43,676 bases of DNA from Mesorhizobium sp. WSM4306 (GTDB taxonomy: Bacteria > Pseudomonadota > Alphaproteobacteria > Rhizobiales > Rhizobiaceae), in contig NZ_VFTC01000042.1 of NCBI RefSeq assembly GCF_007003975.1, positions 1 through 43,676 on the forward strand. The letters run 5' to 3'. The notes beneath the pieces are model-generated. The model was not told the DNA's origin, did not search any database, and worked only from the letters and a program-made list of their open reading frames with translations. This document shows positions 1 to 7,551 of this stretch, in pieces. Each line of letters begins with the position of its first letter. Position 1 is the first letter of the stretch. Made by a program: the position numbers and the translations under genes.

Positions 1-137
1 TCTGCCGAGATTTTCGCCTTGTCGTGGCCGTAGGGCAAAAGATGCTCGGTCGGGATGCCGATCTTCTGGCCGATCTCTTGGATCTGCTTTTTCTTGGCGC
101 CGCGCGCGATCTCGATGTCGGACTTTAATTCGGCCAT
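1..137 (-). CDS. fhs: Formate--tetrahydrofolate ligase, N-terminal part (cut by window edge)
   Basis: The first 45 codons of a minus-strand gene whose remainder lies left of the window. The peptide starts MAELKSDIEIARGAKKK, continues with EIGQKIGIPTEHLLPYG and then HDKAKISA. This is the characteristic N-terminus of the ATP-dependent ligase that joins formate to tetrahydrofolate to give 10-formyl-H4F. The ATG at 135-137 is preceded by a strong GGAGGG ribosome binding site. The gene runs in the same direction as the GcvT-like gene and the serine-cycle operon, which fits a supply of C1-folate to serine hydroxymethyltransferase. The short fragment is too small to check catalytic residues, but the N-terminal match is distinctive. 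Confidence 0.9.
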   Translation of the reverse strand, partial: MAELKSDIEIARGAKKKQIQEIGQKIGIPTEHLLPYGHDKAKISA

Positions 138-372
138 GTTTCCCTCCGGAACGGTGTTAGATCCCGGCAGCGCCGGATCGAGATGGGTTCAAAGACGCGG
201 CGACTGCTGACCTGCCGCGCGGAAGACGGAGGCCACCCTATTCGCCATCAAAAGCGTGGTCGTCATGGGACGCAGCCAGGCACAAGCGTCAGCCAACCGG
301 CTTTTGCCAAGCGATTCGGCCTGCTTTTACGAAGCAAATTTGCGGCCGATATCCCTCGGCTCGCGGTTGAGA

Positions 373-770
373 TCAGGCGAGCCCGGCCGAAATGCCCAGC
401 CCCAAACCGGCCACGGTCCCACCTGTCAGTCTGACAAGCGGCGAGCCGCCAATTGCTGCGATGCCCGCGCCAGGTGCCATCCCTGCGGCGTTGAGCAGTG
501 CCGTCGTCAGCACGAAACTCAACGCGGAGCCGGTGACGTTGCCATCGACGGGCATTTCGGCAATAAAGAATGTGAAAGCAGCCGGCAGGAGCCTGCTGAA
601 ACCACCTCCGAACAGATGTCCTACTAGGCCCGCGGCACGATGACCAAGACATAGTCCTAGCCGCCAAACGGATGAGAAAGAACGGGGGCAAAGCCTATCT
701 TCGCGGCCGGTCCCGGGATGAACTTGAACCGCTGCGGTTGCAAGCGAGAATGCAGTCATCAGAAGCGATC
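373..770 (-). pseudogene. Degenerate HupE/UreJ-like membrane protein gene
   Basis: On the minus strand, pieces of a HupE/UreJ-type metal transporter can be read in more than one frame. One frame starts MTAFSLATAAVQVHPGTG (signal peptide followed by the HPG motif after cleavage). The next frame gives GFAPVLSHPFGG, then a stop, then DYVLVIV, which corresponds to the family signature GF..GF.HP..G.DH.L.M. The C-terminal end returns in the first frame as EMPVDGNVTGSALSFVLTTA and LLNAAGM, then GGSPLVRLTGG, the typical last two helices. The central helices are missing and the signature is broken by stops. This is a decayed gene, not a working transporter. The family assignment is from memory of HupE sequences. 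Confidence 0.6.
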
Positions 771-813
771 TAGTCACAGGGCTTCTCCGGTTTGGTCGAA
801 AACTATGCCGGCT

Positions 814-844
814 GAAAGCTTCCCCGGCTGACGGGGAAGCTTTC
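814..844 (-). terminator. Hairpin downstream of the GcvT-like gene
   Basis: A perfect 13-bp inverted repeat (arms 814-826 and 832-844, GAAAGCTTCCCCG with a 5-nt loop) lies 10 bp beyond the stop codon of the minus-strand GcvT-like gene. It is a likely transcription terminator, although the T-run after it is short. Confidence 0.6.
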
Positions 845-854
845 AAAGCCTAGA

Positions 855-1961
855 TTAGGCAAAGCTCTTGGTGCGGGTGTCGCCGGGATCATAAAGCGGC
901 ATCACTGACAACTTCGCATCCGCTCGTTTGGCATTCCTCAGCACGACTGCAACGTCCAGGCTCGGAACGGCGTGAGCGGGATTTACATAAGCCATAGCGC
1001 TTCCGCGCTTTCTGGTCGGCGAGAAGGATCCGCTAGTGACTATTCCGATCTCGCGGTCGCCGACAACTATCTTGTCGCCGGTTTCAGCCACGTCGCCGGA
1101 CGGGATGTCGAGCCACACCATCCGGCGGGTTACCCCTTCGCGGACAATTCGCTGCAAGGCAGCCTTGCCTATGAAATCCTCTTTTCCAAACTTCACTGCA
1201 AAGCCGATGCCGGCTTCGAAGGGATTGGTGCGACGATCATGGTCCTTGCCGACCAAAAGATATCCGGCTTCCTGACGGAGGCTCTCCAGAGCGGCCTGAC
1301 CACATGGAACAATGTCGTAGGCCTTGCCAGCCTTCATCACCAGGTTCCAAATGGTCGGCCCTTCACTCGACGCGAAATGCAGCTCGAAACCGGCTTCACC
1401 CGTGTAGCCCATGCGCGCAATGATGCATTCGATGCCAGAAATCTTTGCCGGCCTGAAGCGGTAGTAGCCTATGGTCGACAGATCGATGTCTATCAGAGGC
1501 TGCAGCACGCGATTCGCCTTCGGCCCCTGCACCGCAAGCGTTGTATGCTCGTCGGTCACGTTGGTGGTGGTCACGTCGTACGAGTTCGCCTGCTTGGAAA
1601 TCCAGGCGTAGTCGTCTTCCGAACCGCTGATAATCATGTACTTGCTTTTGTCCAGGCACCAGATCGTGCAGTCGTCGATCATCTGACCGTCTTCGTCACA
1701 CATAGCGGTGTATTGCACGGAGCCGATCGTCTTCTTGGAATAGTCGTTCGTCGCGAGCATCTGGATCAACCGAAGCGCATCCGGTCCTTCGATCACGAAT
1801 TCGCCCATATAATCCAGATCACACAGTGAAACGCTCTCGCGAGTAGCCGAGTGTTCCCGGGAATGTCCTACGCTGTACTCCCAAGGTAGGAAGTAGCCGA
1901 ATGCCTCGATCATTTTGGCCCCATACTCAAGGCCGCTTTCGTAAAACGGAGTCTTCTTCAT
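855..1961 (-). CDS. GcvT-family tetrahydrofolate-dependent aminomethyltransferase/demethylase
   Basis: A 368-residue protein of the glycine cleavage T/aminomethyltransferase family. Visible marks are CDLDYMGEFVIEGPDA near the N-terminus (equivalent to the DVSHMG region), MGYTGEAGFELHF in the middle of the folate-binding fold, then PCGQAALESLRQEAGY and NPFEAGIGFAVKFGKEDFIG. The family moves a methyl or aminomethyl group from a small amine or methylated compound to tetrahydrofolate. The substrate cannot be told from sequence. It is a stand-alone gene with no gcvH or gcvP beside it, so a demethylase feeding C1-folate is more likely than the canonical glycine cleavage system. The ATG at 1961 is preferred because GAGGAG lies 8 nt upstream; the reading frame is open 33 nt further. 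Neighbours are fhs and a GlxA/GbdR-type regulator, and expression probably depends on the structured leader at 1990-2110. Confidence 0.8.
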   Translation of the reverse strand: MKKTPFYESGLEYGAKMIEAFGYFLPWEYSVGHSREHSATRESVSLCDLDYMGEFVIEGPDALRLIQMLATNDYSKKTIGSVQYTAMCDEDGQMIDDCTIWCLDKSKYMIISGSEDDYAWISKQANSYDVTTTNVTDEHTTLAVQGPKANRVLQPLIDIDLSTIGYYRFRPAKISGIECIIARMGYTGEAGFELHFASSEGPTIWNLVMKAGKAYDIVPCGQAALESLRQEAGYLLVGKDHDRRTNPFEAGIGFAVKFGKEDFIGKAALQRIVREGVTRRMVWLDIPSGDVAETGDKIVVGDREIGIVTSGSFSPTRKRGSAMAYVNPAHAVPSLDVAVVLRNAKRADAKLSVMPLYDPGDTRTKSFA

Positions 1962-1989
1962 CGCTAGCTTCTCCTCGCCAGTGCGCAAA

Positions 1990-2034
1990 AACAAAAAAAG
2001 CCCCCGACGGCGCCATCGCGCCAGTCGGGGGCTT
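1990..2034 (-). terminator. Rho-independent terminator-like hairpin in the leader of the GcvT-like gene
   Basis: On the minus strand a GC-rich stem (2000-2013 paired with 2018-2032, outer arms GCCCCCGAC/GTCGGGGGC) is followed directly by seven T residues. It lies about 30 nt before the ATG of the GcvT-like gene, so it would stop transcription ahead of the gene unless an alternative structure forms. This is the form of an attenuator or riboswitch expression platform. Confidence 0.75.
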
Positions 2035-2110
2035 CAAATACCCCAATTCCGATGCAGCTAGCCCGCTGCATCCCCTTTCTTATTTTCTTCTTCCGGTTTG
2101 TGTCAAGACT
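2035..2110 (-). promoter_or_regulatory. Candidate promoter and cis-acting RNA leader of the GcvT-like gene
   Basis: On the minus strand a TTGACA box (2101-2106) is followed after 17-18 nt by a weak -10 (ATAAGA/TAAGAA near 2077-2083). The presumed transcript begins with a G-rich stretch, then a hairpin with 7-bp arms (GATGCAG/CTGCATC, 2051-2072), then GGGG at 2041-2044. That GGGG can pair with the left side of the following terminator stem. The layout of promoter, small hairpin, possible antiterminator and terminator suggests ligand- or translation-controlled attenuation. I do not recognise the motif as a glycine, SAM-II or THF riboswitch. Confidence 0.45.
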
Positions 2111-2607
2111 TATTGTGACGCGAGGTGCCCCCCGACAGAACAGCCTTGGTGCGCTATAGCCGCAGCAAATAGATTTCCGCACGCCCGGATGCCATACTGC
2201 GAAGGTCGCAGGAACTCCAAGGGGTGGCTATGCGCGATTCACCATTTATCGGGTTCGGATCCCGACGTCAGTGACACGCCCTCCTGGCAATCTTAGCAAT
2301 CGAAAGGCACGCGCGAAAATGAGCTGCGGACACCTCGGCATCCTCGTCTTTCAACACAGCACCTATCTCATGGCAGTTAATCAGGATCTTCCTCAATTTG
2401 TATGGTTATCGAGGACATGAGTCGTCAGCAAGGAGATCAGCGCCGGCTCGTCTGTACATGATCGTTTGAGGGCCGTGAGGCGGGTGATCTGCCCTCCATT
2501 AAGCCATTCCCGCGTCGTCTCAAATGAGACGCTCGACTGGCAGACGTTGCCGTTCGCGGGCATCGATCCGGCTTAGCCTTGCCCATAAGGCTTCGCTGCG
2601 ATGGGTG
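2111..2607. other. Intergenic region without recognisable gene
   Basis: About 500 bp between the promoter of the GcvT-like gene and the end of the GlxA-type regulator. Both strands were read. Only short unsupported frames are present, and no protein similarity or RNA gene is recognised. Confidence 0.5.
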
Positions 2608-3663
2608 CTACATTTTTCGTAACCGGCTCGGGGGCAACTTGAAATGATCGCGAAAGCACTTCGAGAATTGCGACGAGGAGATGAACCCGCAGGCGACCGC
2701 TACCTCCACTACAGGCATCGCCGTCAGTTCGATTAGTTGCCGCGCTTTCAATAACCGAAGCGAGAGATAATACCGCCGCGGCGTCGTTGATAGATGCTGA
2801 ACGAACAGGCGTTCCATTTGGCGACGCGACAGTGACCCGCGTCGCGCGACTTCTTCGAGCGGCATCGGCTCGTCAACATGCGTTTCCATAATATGGATGA
2901 TGGGCAACAGCTTTTTGCCCGTATTTGCATAACGCAAGCCCGGCGGCGCTGATTGGAAGCTGGCACCGTCACGTGAGCGGTCAGCTATTACATGCTGGCA
3001 GATATTGCGCACCAGCTCAGCACCGGACCTCTCTTCGACGATGACCATAGCGAGATCGAAAGCCGAAAGCCCACCGGCACAAGTAACGATATGTCCGTCG
3101 CGGACGAACAGCGCGTCGTCGACAGCGAGGCCGTTGAAGGTTTCTGACAAGGCTGCCTTCGTGTCCCAATGAACAGTGCATCTGACTTCGCTCAGCACTC
3201 CCGCGTCGGCAAGAAGCCAAGTCGCTGTGCCAAAAGCGTAAATTGGAACGCGGCTGCGAACGCAACGTCGCAAGAACGCGCGTAGGTTATCAGTGTTGTG
3301 ATGCTTCACTCCCTCACCCGCGAATATCATCAACGTGCGGCGCCGCTCGAGCAACAAGGATTTTTGGCACTCGTCGAAGCTGCCGGCTACTTCAACCGAT
3401 ATGCCGCTGGCGCTTTCGACAGACCTACCGTCAACGCTCACTACCTGCCAACGGAAAAGGGTCCTGTTAGAAAGCGAGTTGGCAAGCCGCAGCGGGTCAA
3501 TCAGCGACGACAAGCACAGTTGCGAGAAGCCTGGAAACAGCAACACGATAAAGCTGAGCGGTTCGTGCTCTCCAGGGTGCGACGCGAGCCCACCGACGGT
3601 AAGGTTCGCCTCGGGACGGCAGCCTCCAACCTTAAAGGTCGCCGGCTTGTCGGGTGCATTCAT
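2608..3663 (-). CDS. GlxA-family transcriptional regulator (DJ-1/PfpI domain plus AraC HTH)
   Basis: A 351-residue regulator. Residues about 35-205 form a DJ-1/PfpI-like glutamine-amidotransferase fold (FIVLLFPGFSQLCLSSLIDP, later FGTATWLLADAGVL and VTCAGGLSAFDLAMVIVEE). The last 100 residues are an AraC-type double helix-turn-helix (PMPLEEVARRGSLSRRQMER, VAVACGFISSSQFSKCFRDH). This architecture is that of GbdR, CdhR and related activators that respond to glycine betaine, dimethylglycine, carnitine or similar amines. It lies upstream of and on the same strand as the GcvT-like gene, so that gene and the C1 genes are plausible targets. That is inference, since no binding site was identified. 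The ATG has GGAG 8 nt upstream. Confidence 0.85.
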   Translation of the reverse strand: MNAPDKPATFKVGGCRPEANLTVGGLASHPGEHEPLSFIVLLFPGFSQLCLSSLIDPLRLANSLSNRTLFRWQVVSVDGRSVESASGISVEVAGSFDECQKSLLLERRRTLMIFAGEGVKHHNTDNLRAFLRRCVRSRVPIYAFGTATWLLADAGVLSEVRCTVHWDTKAALSETFNGLAVDDALFVRDGHIVTCAGGLSAFDLAMVIVEERSGAELVRNICQHVIADRSRDGASFQSAPPGLRYANTGKKLLPIIHIMETHVDEPMPLEEVARRGSLSRRQMERLFVQHLSTTPRRYYLSLRLLKARQLIELTAMPVVEVAVACGFISSSQFSKCFRDHFKLPPSRLRKM

Positions 3664-4299
3664 GTGGCGATCTCCATATCCGATGTCGAAGCCGTTTCAG
3701 AGATGATTGCCCGCAGAAATGTTCGGTGGCCAGGCATTTTGCGCCTCTTCCTGGTTGAGCCGCTGCCGGAACGCCGAGATGCTCCATGAGGACTACAGAG
3801 TTTTGTGCGGTTGCTCGGTCGAGATGTTGCTAGACGGTCACCTAAGAGTCGATTATCCCGCATCTGAAATAGGCTGGACGACGACGCCTTCACCGCCGCG
3901 TCGAGGTCGGTGTCAGAAGATGATCTTGGCCGATTTGCGCCGCGGCCGGAGCAGACGGCGGCGTCGACGTCTTCGTTGCCGGCCTCGGCCGCCAATACGA
4001 TAATGACAGGCCTGAGCGTCTCGAAGTGACAGTCCGAAAGAGGAGCAACCCGACTCCCGTTGATCAGGGGATCCTGTTTTCCGCTCGCCGACACGTCGTT
4101 CATTTTGTTCCGATGCCGTCAGCCCCCGCGAGAGCTGGCTTTCGTCCAAGGTTTAAGCGCAGAAATCGAAGCGTGAACATCTTGGATTGCTCAACGGTTT
4201 GCCCCGTATGTGGTGGCGCAGCCGCCAAAACCTGATCCATCTTGCCTTCTTAGAGTCGGTAGAAAATGGTGCACCATCAAAACCTCGGATAAGCTTAGC
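3664..4299. other. 636-bp region without recognisable gene
   Basis: It lies between the regulator and glycerate kinase. A minus-strand frame of about 147 codons (3660-4103) overlaps the regulator start and has low-complexity Ser/Arg-rich sequence. I see no family similarity and regard the stretch as non-coding or decayed. Confidence 0.45.
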
Positions 4300-5601
4300 C
4301 TATCGCATCAGCACGATTTGTATGTCGGCAACATTCGTGCCGGTGGCGCCAGTGATCAGCAGATCGCCCGAACAGGCGAGTGCGTGGTAAGAATCGTTGT
4401 TCTCAAGGCTGCAGACCGGATCATGGCCCAGTTGTCGCATCCGGTCCGGTGAACCCGCGTTGACGATGCCGCCTGCAGCGTCGGTTGGACCGTCGAGACC
4501 GTCGGTTCCAGCGCTGAGGAACACCCACTGTCTGTCGATAGGTTTAAGTTCGTTCAGCAGGGCAAAGCACAAGGCCAGTTCCTGGTTACGCCCGCCCTTG
4601 CCGTTGCCTTTCACCTTGACCGTCGTTTCGCCGCCACATACCACGGCAACAGGCCCATCGCATTCTGCAGCCGCGCGCGCGATGCGATGAAGCTCCGCAG
4701 CGGCATCGCGAACATCACCCCCAAGCCAATCGCTTGCGTGGACAACCGAACCGAATTTGGTTTCAGCCTTGCCGACCACCGTTCGCAGACTGATCGCATT
4801 GCTTCCAATGACGATGTTTTCGACATTGTCGAAGTCCGTCGTCGTCGTATTGGTCACGGCGTTCATCTGCCCAAGCCGGCACTTGAGTGCGGCCGGCAGG
4901 TTCTGCCAGAGTCCGTATTTGTCGAGCACCTCACGCGCCCTCCGCGCGGAACTGCGCGGCCTTGCAGTCGGGCCGCTGGCGATCGTAGCGATATCGTCGC
5001 CGGGGACATCGGACAGGATGAGCGACAGCACCCGGGCATTCCCGGCCAGACGCGCCATTTGGCCGCCCTTGAGACGGGAGAAAATCGGCCTGACGGCGTT
5101 GATCTCGCTGATATCCGCGCCGGAGCGGATAAGGGCATCATTGAGGACTACCTTGTCGGCGAGTTCGACGCCCGACGCCGGCGCGCATAGCAGAGCCGAG
5201 CCGCCGCCGCTCACCAAAACGAGGACCAGATCGCCGTCTTGCGCGCGCGAAACCGCGCGTTCGATCGCGGCCGCACCTGCAATACTGCCTTGGTCGGGGG
5301 TCGGGTGCCCACCGGCAATCACCTCGACACCATCGACTGGTTCGACATTCTCGTGGTTGGTCAGCGCGATAGCTGTGAGCAGCCTGCCCCGGACAAAAGG
5401 CATGGCGGCCCGTGCCATCGGACAAGCCGCCTTGCCGAACGCGACCAGAACGATCCGCGACGCTTGGTCGATCATCGCCCTGCGTTTGACAAGTGCAGCC
5501 GCCACCGCCTGCTCGGGGTTGGCCGCGGCCACGCCCTCGCGAAAAAGCGCCACCGCTTCCTGCCGCAGAGACTCGAGCAGGCTGGCGGATTGGGTGATCA
5601 T
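4300..5601 (-). CDS. gckA: Glycerate 2-kinase (MOFRL/DUF4147 family)
   Basis: A 433-residue protein of the GckA/TtuD family, which phosphorylates D-glycerate to 2-phosphoglycerate with ATP, the exit of the serine cycle toward PEP. The N-terminal DUF4147 domain shows AFGKAACPMARAAMPFV, GGHPTPDQGS, LVSGGGSALLCAP and RLKGGQMARLAG. The MOFRL domain shows VAVVCGGETTVKVKGNGKGG, GRNQELALCFALL and SAGTDGLDGPTDAAGGIV. Length is normal for the family. It is the last gene of the sga-mcl-mtkA-mtkB-hprA-gckA series, starting only 2 bp after the hprA stop, so it is almost certainly cotranscribed and possibly translationally coupled. Confidence 0.93.
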   Translation of the reverse strand: MITQSASLLESLRQEAVALFREGVAAANPEQAVAAALVKRRAMIDQASRIVLVAFGKAACPMARAAMPFVRGRLLTAIALTNHENVEPVDGVEVIAGGHPTPDQGSIAGAAAIERAVSRAQDGDLVLVLVSGGGSALLCAPASGVELADKVVLNDALIRSGADISEINAVRPIFSRLKGGQMARLAGNARVLSLILSDVPGDDIATIASGPTARPRSSARRAREVLDKYGLWQNLPAALKCRLGQMNAVTNTTTTDFDNVENIVIGSNAISLRTVVGKAETKFGSVVHASDWLGGDVRDAAAELHRIARAAAECDGPVAVVCGGETTVKVKGNGKGGRNQELALCFALLNELKPIDRQWVFLSAGTDGLDGPTDAAGGIVNAGSPDRMRQLGHDPVCSLENNDSYHALACSGDLLITGATGTNVADIQIVLMR

Positions 5602-5603
5602 TT

Positions 5604-6572
5604 TCAGGCCACCTTATCCGGCATAGGACGGCCATCGAAAAAGGCGGTCAGGTTCTCCACCGCCTTCATTCCCATCGCAACGCGTGTCTCTTCGGTCGCC
5701 GACCCGAGATGCGGAAGCAGCACCACGTTTTCCAACTGCATCAGCCGTTCGGGAACCAAAGGCTCTTCGGCGAAGACATCCAGTCCCGCGCCTGCAATAA
5801 CACGGTTTTCGAGTGCGTCGATGAGCGCATCCTGATCGACCACGTCGCCACGCGCGGTATTGATCAGGAACCCGGCGTGCTTCATCGCAGCGATACGCGG
5901 GGCGTCAATCAGGTGGCGATTTTCAGCCCCGCCCGGGCAATGTAGCGACACGAAGTCCGATTGCGCCAACACGTCTTCGATGGTTGGCACCTGATTTGCA
6001 GCCATCGCGCAGATTTGATCGTCCTCGACCCATGAACGGTTGAAGAAGACGATCTTCATGTCGAAGCCGAAATGGGCGCGTTTGGCCACTGCCTTGCCGA
6101 TGCGGCCCATGCCGATGATGCCGAGCGTCTTTCCGGAAAGCTTGGTTCCAATCATATGGGTCGGGCACCATCCCGCCCATTCGCCGGCCCGCAATTGCCG
6201 CTCGCCCTCGCCCGTGCGTCGGGCGACGGCAAGCAATAGGCTCATGGCAATGTCGGCCGTGCAGTCGGTCAACACGCCCGGCGTGTTGGTCACGGCGATG
6301 CCGCGTTGCCGCGAGGCTCCCAAGTCGATGTGGCTGAAGCCAACGCCGAAATTGGCGATCAGCTTGGTGCGCACGTCCCCATCGGGAAAGACCGAGGCGG
6401 GAAGCTTGTCGCTGACAGTCGGCAGGATGGCGTCGAAATTCAGGAAAGCGGCCTTGAGTTGCGTTGGTGTCAGCGGGATGTCGCCGGCGTTCAAAGTGGT
6501 GTCGAACCGCTCCGCAAGGATTCGCTCGACGACGGCCGGCCAACGCCGGGTCACAATTATGCGCGGCTTCAT
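5604..6572 (-). CDS. hprA: Hydroxypyruvate reductase (D-2-hydroxyacid dehydrogenase family)
   Basis: A 322-residue NAD(P)-dependent D-isomer-specific dehydrogenase. The nucleotide-binding motif GIIGMGRIGKAVAKRA and the catalytic triad of the family are visible: Arg in NTARGDVVDQDAL, Glu in DVFAEEPLVPE, His in VVLLPHLGSATEET. In this operon the expected reaction is reduction of hydroxypyruvate, made by serine-glyoxylate aminotransferase, to D-glycerate, the substrate of the adjacent kinase. Glyoxylate reductase activity is common in the family and cannot be excluded. The ATG at 6570-6572 has AGGAAA upstream; the frame stays open much further with non-homologous sequence. A 67-bp gap with a hairpin separates it from mtkB. 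Confidence 0.9.
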   Translation of the reverse strand: MKPRIIVTRRWPAVVERILAERFDTTLNAGDIPLTPTQLKAAFLNFDAILPTVSDKLPASVFPDGDVRTKLIANFGVGFSHIDLGASRQRGIAVTNTPGVLTDCTADIAMSLLLAVARRTGEGERQLRAGEWAGWCPTHMIGTKLSGKTLGIIGMGRIGKAVAKRAHFGFDMKIVFFNRSWVEDDQICAMAANQVPTIEDVLAQSDFVSLHCPGGAENRHLIDAPRIAAMKHAGFLINTARGDVVDQDALIDALENRVIAGAGLDVFAEEPLVPERLMQLENVVLLPHLGSATEETRVAMGMKAVENLTAFFDGRPMPDKVA

Positions 6573-6595
6573 GAGATTTCCTGCTGATTGAAGGC

Positions 6596-6618
6596 GGGTC
6601 AGCGGCCAGCGCTGACCC
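6596..6618. other. Intra-operon hairpin between mtkB and hprA
   Basis: Perfect 9-bp inverted repeat GGGTCAGCG/CGCTGACCC with a 5-nt loop in the 67-bp gap between the two genes. No T-run follows in the minus direction, so it is more likely an mRNA-stability or partial attenuation element than a full terminator. Confidence 0.5.
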
Positions 6619-6639
6619 TGATTGGGCGGAAGCCGGGGA

Positions 6640-7539
6640 TTACGCCGCTTTCTTGTGTTCGGCGAGCACACCGGCGACCGTCGGTCCGAATGCGGCCGGC
6701 GTCGACACGATGACGACGCCGGCGTCGCGCAGGATCTCGACCTTCTCCTGGGCCGACTCGCCAAAGGCAGAGATGATCGCGCCGGCATGGCCCATCCGCT
6801 TGCCCTTCGGCGCCGAGAGACCGGCAATGTAGGCAATCAGCGGCTTCTTCATGTTCCACTTGGCCCACTCGGCGGCTTCAGCTTCCTGCGGTCCGCCGAT
6901 TTCGCCGATCATCACCACTGCATCGGTGTCTTCGTCCCCCTCGAACAGTTCCAGCATGTCCCTGAAGGACGAACCGTTGATCGGATCCCCGCCGATGCCA
7001 ACACTGGTCGACACGCCGATGCCGAGCGCTTTCATCTGCGAGGCAGCCTCATAGCCAAGCGTGCCAGAACGTCCGACGATGCCGACCCGGCCGGGCAGAT
7101 ATATGTTGCCCGGCATGATGCCCATCAACGCCTGCCCCGGCGTGATGACGCCGGCGCAGTTCGGGCCGACCAGGCGCATGCGGTCTTCGTAGCGGTAGCG
7201 CATCATGTAGCGCTTAACGTGCATCATGTCCTGCGAGGGAATGCCGTCGGTAATGCAGACGCAGAACTTGATGCCGGCATCCGCCGCCTCCATGATCGAG
7301 TCGGCGGCGAAGGGTGGCGGCACGAAGACGATGCTCGCATCGGCTCCGGTTTCGCGCACCGCGCCCTTCATGGTGTTGAATACCGGGACGTCCAGATGGG
7401 TCTGTCCGCCCTTGCCCGGGGTGACGCCTCCGACCACCTTGGTGCCGTAGCGTTTCATATCCTCGGCATGGAAACTGCCGATCTTGCCGGTAAAGCCCTG
7501 CACGAGGACGCGGGTGTTCCGATTGAGCAGAATTGCCAT
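6640..7539 (-). CDS. mtkB: Malate--CoA ligase (malate thiokinase) alpha subunit
   Basis: A 299-residue protein of the succinyl-CoA synthetase alpha family. It has an N-terminal CoA-binding Rossmann fold (TRVLVQGFTGKIGSFHAEDM), GPNCAGVITPGQ, GRVGIVGRSGTLGYEAASQM, and the phosphohistidine motif MGHAGAI with His at about residue 251. With MtkA it makes malyl-CoA from malate, CoA and ATP. The choice of malate thiokinase over succinyl-CoA synthetase rests on the operon: mtkA directly upstream (12 bp), malyl-CoA lyase before it, hydroxypyruvate reductase after it. The ATG has GGGAGGAAAAT in front. Confidence 0.92.
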   Translation of the reverse strand: MAILLNRNTRVLVQGFTGKIGSFHAEDMKRYGTKVVGGVTPGKGGQTHLDVPVFNTMKGAVRETGADASIVFVPPPFAADSIMEAADAGIKFCVCITDGIPSQDMMHVKRYMMRYRYEDRMRLVGPNCAGVITPGQALMGIMPGNIYLPGRVGIVGRSGTLGYEAASQMKALGIGVSTSVGIGGDPINGSSFRDMLELFEGDEDTDAVVMIGEIGGPQEAEAAEWAKWNMKKPLIAYIAGLSAPKGKRMGHAGAIISAFGESAQEKVEILRDAGVVIVSTPAAFGPTVAGVLAEHKKAA

Positions 7540-7551
7540 ATTTTCCTCCCG

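Noticed and set aside
1990..2110. Glycine, SAM-II or THF riboswitch as a firm call for the GcvT leader
   Set aside because: The conserved aptamer bases that I know for these classes are not visible, so only a general cis-regulatory leader is claimed.
3660..4103. Minus-strand frame of 147 codons upstream of the GlxA-type regulator
   Set aside because: It overlaps the regulator start, is rich in Ser/Arg, and has no family similarity.
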